Positions 37,658-47,851 are shown, numbered from the stretch's first letter. The stretch: DNA of 64,000 nucleotides from Halorientalis sp. (GCF_028275115.1 NZ_JAQCNH010000039.1:33628-97627), one strand, 5' to 3'. Notes: a model not told the origin generated them from the sequence alone. Program-made: numbers and translations.

Positions 37658-38868
37658 CCGACGAGGACACTAACAACCGGATGGAACGGGCGAATCGCAT
37701 TCGAGAGATGCGCGAAGGACGACGCCGCACACCCGCGGACGGCGACGACGCTGAGACGTCCGACGCGACTACGGACGGCGGCGAGGCTGAAGCCGAGCGG
37801 GCCGACGCGTCCGACGCGGTCACGGATGCCGGGAGCACAGCCGAGTCGGAAACCGCCAACGGCGACACCGTAGCCGACGGGACGGCGGACGGGAGCGGAC
37901 GGACGGCCGGTTCGACGGCAACCATCGACGAGACGGTCGACCCACCCGGGGACTCGTCGGCGGCCGACGACGACCCGGAGCCGTTCGAATCCACGGCGGA
38001 CGGGTCCGCTGGCGTCGCGGAGTCCGAGGAGACGACCGACGCCTCGACTGCCGGTGCTGACGGTCGCGGCCAGTTCGCCAGTACCGACGACGAACACGCC
38101 GTCGAAACAAGCGGGTTCGAGTTCGAGGACACGGGCACCGACGACTCCGCTGACCAGCGTAACGGAGCGAGCGAGGGCGGCGACGACCGCGAGACGGCAT
38201 CGGCAAACGCGGCGACCGAGACGGGCGGACAGTCGTCACCGCAGTCGGGTGTCACGGAGTCGGTGTCTTCGGCGGGCGCGGCCGAGGCCGTCGACGCGCT
38301 TTCGGGGACCGAAACGTTCGCCATCCCCGATCAGGCGACGACAGTCTCGGAGGACGACGAGCAGTCGATGCTGAACGCGGAGGGGACCGTCGCTGCGGCA
38401 CGAGCGGCCGCGGCCGGCCGGCGCACGGCTCACGGAGCCGACCAGACGCGCGTTCTCGAGTTCGATCTGGGTGACGAGCGATTCTGCCTCGACATCGAGT
38501 ACATCGAGGAGATCGTCGAACTGGAGAACATGACGCGGGTTCCCAACTCGCCGTCCCACGTCGAAGGAGTGGTCGACCTGCGTGGACAGGTGACGGCCAT
38601 TATCAACCCCAAGGACACGCTCGCCGTCGACGACGACGGTCGCGGCGAACTCATCGTCGTTTTCGACTCCGAGGAGATGGACGAGCAGGGTCACCTTGGT
38701 TGGGTCGTCGACGAGGTACGCCAGGTCACGCCCGTCACAGACGAGGATGTCAACGAGTCACCCGACGAGAACGACGAACACATCAACGGCGTCATCAACC
38801 GCGAGGACGAGGACGACTTCATCGTCTGGACGACCCCCGACCTCGCGTCGAACTCCTCGTCGTCCTAA
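37654..38868 (+). CDS. CheW-domain protein with basic N-terminal peptide and long acidic linker
   Basis: C-terminal 'VLEFDLGDERFCLDIEYIEEIVELENMTRVPNSPSHVEGVVDLRGQVTAIINPKDTL' is a CheW fold. 4-bp overlap with the ParA gene. Confidence 0.9.
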   Translation: MTDEDTNNRMERANRIREMREGRRRTPADGDDAETSDATTDGGEAEAERADASDAVTDAGSTAESETANGDTVADGTADGSGRTAGSTATIDETVDPPGDSSAADDDPEPFESTADGSAGVAESEETTDASTAGADGRGQFASTDDEHAVETSGFEFEDTGTDDSADQRNGASEGGDDRETASANAATETGGQSSPQSGVTESVSSAGAAEAVDALSGTETFAIPDQATTVSEDDEQSMLNAEGTVAAARAAAAGRRTAHGADQTRVLEFDLGDERFCLDIEYIEEIVELENMTRVPNSPSHVEGVVDLRGQVTAIINPKDTLAVDDDGRGELIVVFDSEEMDEQGHLGWVVDEVRQVTPVTDEDVNESPDENDEHINGVINREDEDDFIVWTTPDLASNSSSS

Positions 38869-40109
38869 CTCTCGGCGTCGTTTTCCCCGTCCACGTCCAC
38901 GGTCCCCACTCCTGCGTCCACCGCTTCGCCGCCGGTCACGTCGTCGGCATCGTCCGGGTCGATGTCGAGGTCCAGTTCCTCGCCGATGAGCCCGACCGCC
39001 TTTCTGACCGCACCGACCGACGTCAGGTAACCGGCGCCGACGGTCGTTTTGAGCGCGACTGCGGCTGGGCCGGTCAGGACCGTCGCACCGAACTGCGCGA
39101 CTGCGCCGTCGCCGACGCTGACCAGCCAGCCTGGCGAGTCGAACTGGAAATCGTCGAGTCGCGGCTCGAACCCACCGGCGTCACCCTCGAGGCGATGGTC
39201 GACGAGTTTCTCGATGTTCGCCGCGGCGACGCGGGCCTCGCGGATGGCTGCCTGTGCGCTGGCAGGGACGGCCTGGCCGTCCGAGTCGACGACGCGTGCG
39301 GCGTCGCCGACGACGAACGTGTCGCCGGCCAGCTGGAGGCGGCTTCGGACCAGCGGTCGGTCGCCAGCCAGCGCGTCCGGACCACGGATACCGCCAGTCC
39401 AGACGAACTCGTCGTAGTCGAGTTCTGTGCCGTCGTCCAGCGTAATCGTGTCCGCGTCGGCCCCCTCGACAGGGGCGCTCGTCCGGACCGTGATCCCGCG
39501 GTCGCGGAGCTGTTCACCGACGGCCCGCTGGAACCGCTCGGGGAAGCTCGGCGCGACGGTCTCTTGTTGTTCGAGCAACGTGATATCGACCGACCCGCTC
39601 GCTCCTTCCTCGCGAGCCAGCGCGGCGAGTTCGCCGGCGACCTGGATTCCCGACAGTCCGGCACCCCCGACGACGACCCGCGCGCCACCGGCGTCTACGC
39701 CGTCGAGTACGTCCGCTCGGATGCGTTCGGCGTCGGTGAGCCGCTTCAGCGGCGTCGCGTGTTCCTCGACACCGGGCAGGTCGTAGAAGGCCGTCGCCGA
39801 GCCGAGACAGACCGCGCCCACGTCGTATACGAGTTCGTTCCTATCGTCGAGCGTGGCGACGCCCGCGTCGGCGTCCACGTCGGTGACCCGTGCCTGCCGA
39901 ATCTCGGCGCGCTCGAGGCACTCCGCAAGCGGAACCATAATATCCTCGGCGATGGTAGGGCAGCGGATCGCGCGGTGGAGTTCGTGCTGGACCAGATGGT
40001 CCTCACTCTCGTCGACGACGATCAGGTTCACCGCGGGCGGCAGCCCTCGTTCCAGCCGGCGAGCGAGCGTCAGTCCGGCGTACCCGGCCCCGAAAACTGC
40101 GACGTTCAT
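38865..40109 (-). CDS. FAD-dependent pyridine nucleotide-disulfide oxidoreductase (NDH-2-like)
   Basis: 'MNVAVFGAGYAGLTLARRLE', 'RVVVGGAGLSGIQVAGELA', 'LAGDTFVVGDAARVVDSDGQAVPASAQAAIREARVAAANI'. Confidence 0.88.
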   Translation of the reverse strand: MNVAVFGAGYAGLTLARRLERGLPPAVNLIVVDESEDHLVQHELHRAIRCPTIAEDIMVPLAECLERAEIRQARVTDVDADAGVATLDDRNELVYDVGAVCLGSATAFYDLPGVEEHATPLKRLTDAERIRADVLDGVDAGGARVVVGGAGLSGIQVAGELAALAREEGASGSVDITLLEQQETVAPSFPERFQRAVGEQLRDRGITVRTSAPVEGADADTITLDDGTELDYDEFVWTGGIRGPDALAGDRPLVRSRLQLAGDTFVVGDAARVVDSDGQAVPASAQAAIREARVAAANIEKLVDHRLEGDAGGFEPRLDDFQFDSPGWLVSVGDGAVAQFGATVLTGPAAVALKTTVGAGYLTSVGAVRKAVGLIGEELDLDIDPDDADDVTGGEAVDAGVGTVDVDGENDAES

Positions 40110-40173
40110 GCTCACCTCGTTGGGCCGCCGAAGGCTAAAGCTCTCCCCCACCTCGGGTCCAGCGAGTCGGACC

Positions 40174-41145
40174 CTAAAACAGCGCGTCGCCCTCGTCGAG
40201 CAGCCGCGAGGGGCCGCCAACCTCCCAGACACGCGTGTCCACGCCGCAGTCGGCGATGGCGCCCTCCACGCGGTCGACGTGGTCGGTGGTCGTGTTGATG
40301 TAGGCACTCGCGCCAGTGTCGACCGAGAAGTAGGCCGGGATGTCCGCCTCGCGGAGTTCACGAACTGTGTTGAACACTTCGATAGTCCGGGGCTGCCAGT
40401 ACACCCACCCGGCGGGGCCGGTCATCGTCGCCGCCGCCAGCGAGAGCGAGTCGTGTTCGGCCAACTCGAACGTCCTGTGGAAGTCGCCCGCCAGCAACGC
40501 GTCGCGCATCTCGTCGATCTGCCCGTGAATGTGCGCCATCCGCGCCTCGAACATGTGGCTGTCGGCGGCCTCACGGTGGGCCTCCTCCGTCTCCTTGTAC
40601 GAGGGGACCTCTGCGCCGACGATCCGGAGGCCCTCTTCCAGTTCGGTCTCGATGCGCTCGGACCGGCAGTCGGCGTCGTTCTTTCCGGTCCGGAGATGCG
40701 AGAACGCACCCGTTACCGCCCGCGCAGCGGACGCAGACCCACGGCGCGCGACCGTCGAGATGTCCGGCAGCGTCATGTCGAGATCGGTCGCGCCCACGAG
40801 CGCCCGCGCAGCGGCCGCGAATCCGGACGACGACGACCCGAAACCGATGTTCGTCGGAAAGTCGTTCTCGGACTCGAACCGTACGGCGTGGTCGATATCC
40901 GCCAGGTCACGAACGTGGTCGACGACGCTCTCGATCCGCTCGCGGCTCCGCCCCTCGACTTCCTCACCGTCGATCAGGAACACGTCGTCGTTGCTGTCGG
41001 GTTCGAACTCGATTGTCGTCTTCGTGTGGCTGGGTGCCGTGCAGACGCTGACCGAGTCGTGGTACGGCTGGCGCAGCTGTTCGTCGCGCATCCCGTGATA
41101 CTTCACCAACCCCTCTATCGGATGTGCCTTCGCCGTCGCTTTCAT
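40174..41145 (-). CDS. mvaD: (Di)phosphomevalonate decarboxylase
   Basis: 'MKATAKAHPIEGLVKYHGMRDEQLRQPYHDSVSVC', 'FPTNIGFGSSSSGFAAAARAL', 'AYINTTTDHVDRVE'. Confidence 0.88.
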   Translation of the reverse strand: MKATAKAHPIEGLVKYHGMRDEQLRQPYHDSVSVCTAPSHTKTTIEFEPDSNDDVFLIDGEEVEGRSRERIESVVDHVRDLADIDHAVRFESENDFPTNIGFGSSSSGFAAAARALVGATDLDMTLPDISTVARRGSASAARAVTGAFSHLRTGKNDADCRSERIETELEEGLRIVGAEVPSYKETEEAHREAADSHMFEARMAHIHGQIDEMRDALLAGDFHRTFELAEHDSLSLAAATMTGPAGWVYWQPRTIEVFNTVRELREADIPAYFSVDTGASAYINTTTDHVDRVEGAIADCGVDTRVWEVGGPSRLLDEGDALF

Positions 41146-41235
41146 ACGCCCCGATTAGCGCACTGGGCCTTTGCATTTTCCTCTTTCCCAGTCGTCAGCG
41201 CCCGTGGCACCGAGTGCCGTGGTTCCCGGCGCAGA

Positions 41236-41289
41236 GCGCTCGGGGCGACGACTCGGTCCTACAGCCGCACCGGCACATCACGCTCGTCC
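41236..41289. repeat. 54-bp direct repeat, copy 1 (detached duplicate of the hisF 3' end)
   Basis: Matches 41376-41429 except for one base (actcGgtcct vs actcGatcct, read by eye). Confidence 0.9.
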
Positions 41290-41375
41290 GAATCCACCTT
41301 TTTTCCGCTCGGGTGACCGGCGGTCACCGCTCCCGGCAAAAACGTGGGCGAAAAAACCGAGCGCTCGTCTCACTC

Positions 41376-41429
41376 GCGCTCGGGGCGACGACTCGATCCT
41401 ACAGCCGCACCGGCACATCACGCTCGTCC
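41376..41429. repeat. 54-bp direct repeat, copy 2 (contains the genuine hisF 3' end)
   Basis: Encodes the HisF C-terminus DERDVPVRL* on the minus strand. 140-bp offset from copy 1. Confidence 0.9.
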
Positions 41430-42214
41430 AGATGGCCCTTCGTCTCCGCGATTGAGTACTCACCGAAGTGGAAGATAGAGGCCGCGAGTCCGGCGTCGGC
41501 ACCCGCTTCGGTGAACACCTCGTGCATATCTTCGGGACCACCACAGCCCGAGGAGGCGATCACCGGCGTCGAGACGGTGTCACAGACCGCTCTCGTCAGC
41601 GGGATGTCGTAGCCATCTTTGGTCCCGTCGGCGTCGATGGAGTTGACGAACAGTTCACCCGCGCCACGTTCCTCGGCCTCCTCTGCCCACGAGAGCACGT
41701 CGATATCGGTTCCCTCGCGGCCGCCCTTGACGGTGCACTCGAACCAGCAGGATTCACCGTCGACCTCCACGTAGTGATCGCCCTGCTCGTCGAACCGGCG
41801 GCGGGCGTCGACGCTGATGACGATACACTGACTGCCGAAGGCCGCCGCGCCCTCCTCGATGAGTTCCGGGCGCTGTAGTGCGCCGGTGTTGACCGAGACC
41901 TTGTCCGCGCCCGCTCGCAGGGTCTCCTTTATGTCCTCGCGGGTGCGGATGCCACCACCGACGGTGAGCGGGATAAACACCTCGTCGGCGATGGACTCGA
42001 CGACGTGGAGCATCGTCTCCCGCCCCTCCGCGGAGGCAGTGATGTCGAGGAACACGAACTCGTCGGCGCCAGCCTCGTTGTACTTTTTCGCCATCTCGAC
42101 CGGGTCGCCGGTGTACTTCAGGTCCTCGAAGTTGACGCCGGTGTACACGGCGGCGTTGCCCTCGTCGTCTATGTCCACGTCGATGCACGGGATAATCCGC
42201 TTCGTGAGGGTCAT
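41399..42214 (-). CDS. hisF: Imidazole glycerol phosphate synthase cyclase subunit
   Basis: '[61 protein letters not shown]', '[13 protein letters not shown]'. Confidence 0.95.
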   Translation of the reverse strand: MTLTKRIIPCIDVDIDDEGNAAVYTGVNFEDLKYTGDPVEMAKKYNEAGADEFVFLDITASAEGRETMLHVVESIADEVFIPLTVGGGIRTREDIKETLRAGADKVSVNTGALQRPELIEEGAAAFGSQCIVISVDARRRFDEQGDHYVEVDGESCWFECTVKGGREGTDIDVLSWAEEAEERGAGELFVNSIDADGTKDGYDIPLTRAVCDTVSTPVIASSGCGGPEDMHEVFTEAGADAGLAASIFHFGEYSIAETKGHLDERDVPVRL

Positions 42215-42284
42215 CGGTTGTGCGAGGCTACGACACCACCCGACAAAAGCCGTCTGATTCCCACACTCGCCGCCGGCGCGGAGG

Positions 42285-42416
42285 TTACTGCGAGACGTCG
42301 TCGGCCTCAGCCAGGTGTTCGTCGGTCGGCTCGAAGCGGATGAACGCGTAGAAGAGTGCGATCATGCAGGGCAGTACAGCCAGTGCCAGTCCGGCGACGA
42401 GCTCGGCTCCGAACAT
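42285..42416 (-). CDS. 43-aa predicted membrane microprotein
   Basis: 'MFGAELVAGLALAVLPCMIALFYAFIRFEPTDEHLAEADDVSQ': one TM segment and an acidic tail. Confidence 0.55.
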   Translation of the reverse strand: MFGAELVAGLALAVLPCMIALFYAFIRFEPTDEHLAEADDVSQ

Positions 42417-42525
42417 ACACCGGGGTAGGCGGTGTTCCACTTTACCGCTCGCCGCGTATCGGCCGCTGAGTCGCGCGGGCCACGGTTCCAACACACCGAA
42501 GTGTGCCGACCGCGAACTCAGTAGT

Positions 42526-42711
42526 ATGAGTGACGACCACGACGAAGATCGGCCGGACTACGACCCAGAGAGTCCCGATATTCCCGACGGGGAACCGCCA
42601 CTACGTAGCACCGCCCCACAGAGCGACTACGCGAGGAGTCAGGTCGGATTCGGATTCGTCGTCCTCGTGATCGGCCTCACGGTCACGTTCGGTATCCCCT
42701 TCTTGCTCTGA
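42526..42711 (+). CDS. 61-aa acidic protein with one C-terminal TM segment
   Basis: 'MSDDHDEDRPDYDPESPDIPDGEPPLRSTAPQSDYARSQVGFGFVVLVIGLTVTFGIPFLL'. Confidence 0.7.
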   Translation: MSDDHDEDRPDYDPESPDIPDGEPPLRSTAPQSDYARSQVGFGFVVLVIGLTVTFGIPFLL

Positions 42712-42768
42712 GAGACGGTCCCAGACCGTCCGTAGTTATTTTCGACTGGTGGGAGTACGCCCGTCCGT

Positions 42769-43260
42769 ATGCGGAAAGTCAACGAGTCCGAACTGGACTG
42801 GAAGGAGTACGACCGGGAGGAGGCGACGTTCTACCGGAAGGAACTCGGTACGGCCGTCGACACAGACGACCTGGGTTGTAGCCTCTACGAACTGCCGGCG
42901 GGCAACCGCTCGTGGCCCTACCACTACCACACCGCAAACGAGGAGGCGATCTATGTGCTCGCCGGCGACGGCCTGCTCCGGGCCGAAGATGGCGAACACG
43001 AGCTCCAGGCGGGCGATTTCGTCACCCTGCCGGCCGACGAGTCAGGTGGCCACCGCGTCGTCAACGACGGCGAGGAGACGCTGCGCTATCTTGCGGTCTC
43101 GACGATGAACGAGCCCGACGTGACGATCTACCCCGAGATGGAGAAGTTCGGCGTCTACGTCGGTTCGCCACCCGGCGGCCGCGACGAGCGAACCTTCGAG
43201 GGATACTACCCGACGGACGGCAGGGTCGAGTACTGGTCCGAGGCGGAACGCGAAGACTGA
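42769..43260 (+). CDS. Cupin domain protein
   Basis: 'CSLYELPAGNRSWPYHYHTANEEAIYVLAGDGLLRAEDGEHELQAGDFVTLPADESGGHRVVN'. Confidence 0.9.
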   Translation: MRKVNESELDWKEYDREEATFYRKELGTAVDTDDLGCSLYELPAGNRSWPYHYHTANEEAIYVLAGDGLLRAEDGEHELQAGDFVTLPADESGGHRVVNDGEETLRYLAVSTMNEPDVTIYPEMEKFGVYVGSPPGGRDERTFEGYYPTDGRVEYWSEAERED

Positions 43261-45405
43261 TTACTCCAGCTGTCGCTCGATGGCAGACCGCAGTTCGCCG
43301 ACCCTACTGTCGTCGTAGTCGAGCGCATGGTCGCCGACGGAGAGCGACAGCGCACCCGTGTCGTCGGCCGAACCGACGCGCTCGACGGGTGCGACGCCCT
43401 CGAAGGCCGCTTCGACGGCCTCGGCGTCGTCGGTCTCGATCACGACGCGCCCGGGCTGTTCGTGGAAGAGGTATTCAGCGGCGGACGCGTCGTCGTCGAG
43501 GGAGACGTCCGCGCCCGCGTCGTCGGTGACCATCTCCGCGAGCGTCACGGCGAGGCCGCCGTGGCTGGCGTCGTGGGCCGCGAGCGTCGCCTCGTAATCG
43601 GCTACGTCCGCGAGCGTCTCGACGAATGCGGCAGGGTCGTCGGGCAGGGTCGGGAACCGGTCGCTGCCCCCGTGCTGGGCGAGATACTCCGACCCGCCCA
43701 GTCGAGGCTCGACCTCGCCCGACAGCGCCCGGTCGTTGACGACCAGTATCTCGCCGTCACCGGAGAGCGCCGCCGGCGGTGCCTCGTACCCGTCTTTGGT
43801 CCCGACCAGCGCGAGCGTCGGCGTCGGCGGGATGGGGCCAGCGTTGGAGTCGTTGTACAGCGAGACGTTGCCACCGACGACCGGCACGTCGAGTTCGGCG
43901 CACATGTCGGCCAGACCGTCGACGATCTCCTCGAACCCGCCGTACACGTCGGGTTTCTCCGGGTTGCCGCCGTTGAGGCAGTCCACGGCCGCGAGCGGGA
44001 TGGCCCCCTTGGCGGCGACGTTGGTCGCGTTCTCCAGTGCGACCGCCCGTGCGCCGTGGTAGGGCGCGGCGTCCGTCCAGTTGGGGTCGGCTCCGGCCGA
44101 GTATGCCAGGCCGGTTTCAGCTTCGCGAACAGCGAGAATCGCGGCGTCGTCGCCCGGCGGCGTCGCGGTCCGAACCTGCACCTCGTGGTCGTACTGCCGA
44201 TAGACCCACCGCTTGGAGGCCGTGTTGGGACTCCCGACGACGGCCTCGAATGCGTCGACGAGGTCGGTCTCGGGGAGGTCCCGTTCGGGCTGGCTCGGCT
44301 CGACCGACTCCAGGTCGTTGAACGGCGCGCCGTCGCCGAGGAACGCCGCAGGTGCGTCCACGACCGTCTCGCCCTCGAACTCACAGACGTAGTTGCCCTC
44401 GGTCACGTTGCCGATGACCGAACAGCCCAAGTCGTAGCGTTCTGCGATCTCGGCCACTCTGTCCGCGTTCTCCGGCGTCACCTCGTAGGCCATCCGCTCC
44501 TGGGACTCTGCGAGCAGAATTTCCAGAGCGTTCATGTCGGGTTCGCGTTGGTGGACCCGGCCCAACTCGATATGGGCACCGAGCCCGCCCTTGGCGACGA
44601 GTTCGCTGGTCGCACCACCGAGACCCGCGGCGCCGAGGTCGCGGGCCGACTCGACGAGCCCCTCGTCGACCAGCAGTTCGTTGGCCTCGATCAGGAGTTT
44701 CTCCGTGTAGGGGTCACCGACCTGCACCGCCGGCCGGTCCTCGGTTTCGGCGTCCTCCGCGAGGTCCTCACTGGCGAAGGAGGCCCCACCCAGTCCGTCC
44801 CGGCCGGTGGCGTTGCCGACGAGGACCAGTTCGTTGCCCGGTTCCTGTGCCTCGGCGGTGACCAGCCGGTCGGGGTCTTCGACGAGGCCGATACAGGAGA
44901 CGTTCACCAGCGGGTTGCCCTCGTAACCGTCGTGGAAGGCGACGCTTCCCGTCACCGTGGGGACCCCGATGCAGTTGCCGTAGTGGCTGATGCCCTCGAC
45001 GACGCCCTCAAAGAGGTACTGAGAGTGTTCACGGTCGAAGCCACCGAAGTAGAGAGAGTCGGCCAGTGCGATGGGATAGGCTCCCATCGAGAGGGTGTCC
45101 CGGACGATACCCCCGACACCGGTCGCTGCGCCGTCGAACGGGTCCACGTAGGAGGGGTGGTTGTGACTCTCGATACCGAGCGTAATGTAGGTCTCCCCGT
45201 CGGGCAGGGAGACGACGGCCGCGTCGTCCCCGGGGCCGACGACGACCCGTTCACCGTCGCTCTCGAACGCCGAAAGCAGCGGTCGGGAGGAGCGGTACGC
45301 GCAGTGTTCGCTCCAGAGGTTCTCGAAGAGCGCGGCCTCGGCCGGCGTCGGTTCGCGACCGAGTTCCGCAGTGACGAGGTCGCGGTCCTGATCGGACAGA
45401 CTCAT
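43261..45405 (-). CDS. purL: Phosphoribosylformylglycinamidine synthase subunit PurL
   Basis: '[14 protein letters not shown]', '[38 protein letters not shown]', '[16 protein letters not shown]'. Confidence 0.95.
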   Translation of the reverse strand: MSLSDQDRDLVTAELGREPTPAEAALFENLWSEHCAYRSSRPLLSAFESDGERVVVGPGDDAAVVSLPDGETYITLGIESHNHPSYVDPFDGAATGVGGIVRDTLSMGAYPIALADSLYFGGFDREHSQYLFEGVVEGISHYGNCIGVPTVTGSVAFHDGYEGNPLVNVSCIGLVEDPDRLVTAEAQEPGNELVLVGNATGRDGLGGASFASEDLAEDAETEDRPAVQVGDPYTEKLLIEANELLVDEGLVESARDLGAAGLGGATSELVAKGGLGAHIELGRVHQREPDMNALEILLAESQERMAYEVTPENADRVAEIAERYDLGCSVIGNVTEGNYVCEFEGETVVDAPAAFLGDGAPFNDLESVEPSQPERDLPETDLVDAFEAVVGSPNTASKRWVYRQYDHEVQVRTATPPGDDAAILAVREAETGLAYSAGADPNWTDAAPYHGARAVALENATNVAAKGAIPLAAVDCLNGGNPEKPDVYGGFEEIVDGLADMCAELDVPVVGGNVSLYNDSNAGPIPPTPTLALVGTKDGYEAPPAALSGDGEILVVNDRALSGEVEPRLGGSEYLAQHGGSDRFPTLPDDPAAFVETLADVADYEATLAAHDASHGGLAVTLAEMVTDDAGADVSLDDDASAAEYLFHEQPGRVVIETDDAEAVEAAFEGVAPVERVGSADDTGALSLSVGDHALDYDDSRVGELRSAIERQLE

Positions 45406-45492
45406 TGTGCCCGCGTAGCCACAGGTCGGCTAAATCGCTTTCCATGTCGCGCGTCCGACAGAGCGAAAAAATCGAGGACAGCGGTCGCGTCG

Positions 45493-47352
45493 TCAGTCGC
45501 CTGCCTGCTCGGCGGCCTCGTCGCCGTCGGCGGGTTCGCCGCCGTCGGACCGGACGTCCGCGGAGGTTCCGTTCTCGTCGTCGGCCTCAACGGGTTCGCC
45601 GCCGTCGGCAGCGACATCCTCACCTTCGCCGCCGTCGGTGGCGATCTGGGTTTCCTGCCGGTTCTCGTGCCAGATGTACTCACGACCGAACAGTTCCGGC
45701 GCTTCCTCCTTGAGGTTCCAGGGGTCCGAGCCGACGTGTGGGCCTTCGAGCCACGACTGGACGATGTTCCAGACGAAGATCAACTGGCCGATCAGCAGGA
45801 TGACCGCGCCCAGCGAGGCCAGTTGGTGGAACGTCGTGGTCGTCGCCAGCGGTGCGACCGTGGCGTCGAACTCGTAGGTCGCGTACCGGCGTGGCATGCC
45901 GAGATAACCAAGCGCCAGCATGGCGAAGAACGTGATGTTAGTGCCGATCATCGACAGCCAAAAGTGCCACTTCGCCAGCGTCCGCTGGTACATCCGACCG
46001 GTGAAGATCGGGAACCAATAGTAGATGGCCGCGAAGACGGCGAAGCCGATAGCACCCATGACGATGTAGTGGAAGTGACCCACGACGTAGTAGGTGTCGT
46101 GCAGCACCATGTCGACCGGAATCGATGCGAGGAACACGCCGGTGACACCGCCCAGAATGAAGTTAGAGACGAACCCGATGCAGAACAGCATCGGTGCCGC
46201 CAGCCGGATCTTCCCGTTCCACATCGTCGTGATCCAGTTGAACGTCTTCACCGCGCTCGGTATCGCGATTGCCAACGAAACTGCCATGAAGCTAGCTCGC
46301 AGGCGTGGGTCCATCCCGGTCGTGAACATGTGGTGTGCCCACACACCGAACGAGAGGACTCCGATGGCTAGCGTCGAGTAGACGACGAATTTGAACCCGA
46401 ACAGCTTCCGGCCCGCAAACCGGGGCAGGATGTAGCTCACGAGCCCCATCGGTGGGAGCACGAGGATATACACTTCGGGGTGGCCGAAGAACCAGAACAG
46501 GTGTTGCCAGAGCATCGTCCCACCACCCTCGACGGCGAAGAAGGTCGTGGCGAAGTTCCGGTCCAACAGCAGCATGATCAGGGCCGAACCCAGCAGGGGG
46601 AACGCGAAGAGGATCAGCGCCGACTGGGTGAGGATGGTCCACGAGAAGATGTCGAGGTTCGCCCAGGTGACATCGTCACCGCGCTCGGTGAAGATGGTCG
46701 CGATGAAGTTGATCGCCCCCATTGTCGCCGAGACACCGGTCAGGTGCAGGCCGAGCATCATCAGGTCGGCACCCATCTGGACCTGTTCGACCGACAGCGG
46801 CGGGTACATCACCCAGGAGGTCTGTGCGGTTCCGATGCCGGGAATGAGGAAGCCGCCCCAGACCAGCAGTGCGCCGGGCGGGAGCAGCCAGAACGCGATG
46901 GCGTTGATCCGCGGGAACGCCATGTCGTCGGCCCCAATCAGAAGCGGAATGAAGTAGTTCGAGAACGCCGCGATAATCGGCGTCCCGAACAGGAACAGCA
47001 TCGTAATGCCGTGACTGGTCAGAATGGCATTGTAGAAGCCGTTCTCGATGACCGCCCCACTCGGGACGACGAGCTGCATCCGAATGAGAAAGGCCATGAG
47101 ACCACCGACCGCGAATGCCAGCACACCGTAGGTGCCGTACAGCATTCCGATGTCCTTGTGGTCGACGGTCGTGAGCCACCGCACGATTCCACCGGGCTTT
47201 TCATCGTGCCCGTACCCCGCTTCCTCGCCGAGAGCGCCCCCACCGGCGAGTGGCGTGTACGAGCGCCAGTCCTCGATTCGCGTCAGCAACGCCGCCACGG
47301 CGATGAGGAACACGCCCATCAACACCGTTAGTGCGAGCTGTTCTGCAGCCAT
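45493..47352 (-). CDS. coxA: Heme-copper (cytochrome c-type) oxidase subunit I
   Basis: 'TVDHKDIGMLYGTYG', 'GGGTMLWQHLFWFFGHPEVYILVLPPMGLVSYI', 'VGHFHYIVMG' heme/CuB ligands. Confidence 0.95.
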   Translation of the reverse strand: MAAEQLALTVLMGVFLIAVAALLTRIEDWRSYTPLAGGGALGEEAGYGHDEKPGGIVRWLTTVDHKDIGMLYGTYGVLAFAVGGLMAFLIRMQLVVPSGAVIENGFYNAILTSHGITMLFLFGTPIIAAFSNYFIPLLIGADDMAFPRINAIAFWLLPPGALLVWGGFLIPGIGTAQTSWVMYPPLSVEQVQMGADLMMLGLHLTGVSATMGAINFIATIFTERGDDVTWANLDIFSWTILTQSALILFAFPLLGSALIMLLLDRNFATTFFAVEGGGTMLWQHLFWFFGHPEVYILVLPPMGLVSYILPRFAGRKLFGFKFVVYSTLAIGVLSFGVWAHHMFTTGMDPRLRASFMAVSLAIAIPSAVKTFNWITTMWNGKIRLAAPMLFCIGFVSNFILGGVTGVFLASIPVDMVLHDTYYVVGHFHYIVMGAIGFAVFAAIYYWFPIFTGRMYQRTLAKWHFWLSMIGTNITFFAMLALGYLGMPRRYATYEFDATVAPLATTTTFHQLASLGAVILLIGQLIFVWNIVQSWLEGPHVGSDPWNLKEEAPELFGREYIWHENRQETQIATDGGEGEDVAADGGEPVEADDENGTSADVRSDGGEPADGDEAAEQAGD

Positions 47353-47509
47353 TGATACTTGGGCCTCAGTACTGGGGGCTAAAGAAAGATTCCCTTTGTG
47401 TCCTCTAGGAACGTGTTCGTCCGGAGACGGCGCGGCGATACAGGGGTGTCAGGAGAGCGTAACTTCCGGCCGGTGAGCACCTGCGAGAACAGAGCGACCG
47501 AACGCCCGG

Positions 47510-47773
47510 TCAGTCTGAGTGGTCCTCGTCTCGTACTTCGGTCTCGGTTTCGGCCTCGGCTTCGGAGATTGCTTTCCCTGAGTAGTACGTCAGAACGGTC
47601 AGCAGGACGAAGGCGATGATCAGAATACCGAACTGGAGCAACGAGATGACGTTGTCCCAGCCGAACGGGTTGACCAGTCCGAAGGCGACGATGAAAAACA
47701 GCAGGATGCCAAGCGGAATCATGTTGACCGTGAGGTCGAGGAGGGTATCACGGTCGAATGTACTCGGGAGCAT
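47510..47773 (-). CDS. Small two-TM oxidase-associated membrane protein
   Basis: 'LTVNMIPLGILLFFIVAFGLVNPFGWDNVISLLQFGILIIAFVLLTVLTYYSGKAI'. Directly upstream of coxA on the same strand. Confidence 0.75.
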   Translation of the reverse strand: MLPSTFDRDTLLDLTVNMIPLGILLFFIVAFGLVNPFGWDNVISLLQFGILIIAFVLLTVLTYYSGKAISEAEAETETEVRDEDHSD

Positions 47774-47851
47774 GTGCAACGATTTAGCGACGACGATAAA
47801 TAGATTGTCGGAATCGTCGCGCCAGTGCGTGACGTCCGCGGCCGAATCCCG

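Noticed and set aside
38700-41316. Plus-strand ORFs of 532 aa (38700..40298) and 487 aa (39853..41316)
   Set aside because: Antisense to the oxidoreductase and mvaD genes, which carry recognisable motifs.
43327-46371. 1014-aa plus-strand ORF
   Set aside because: Antisense to purL and coxA, both with strong family motifs; a long open frame is expected from GC-rich third positions.
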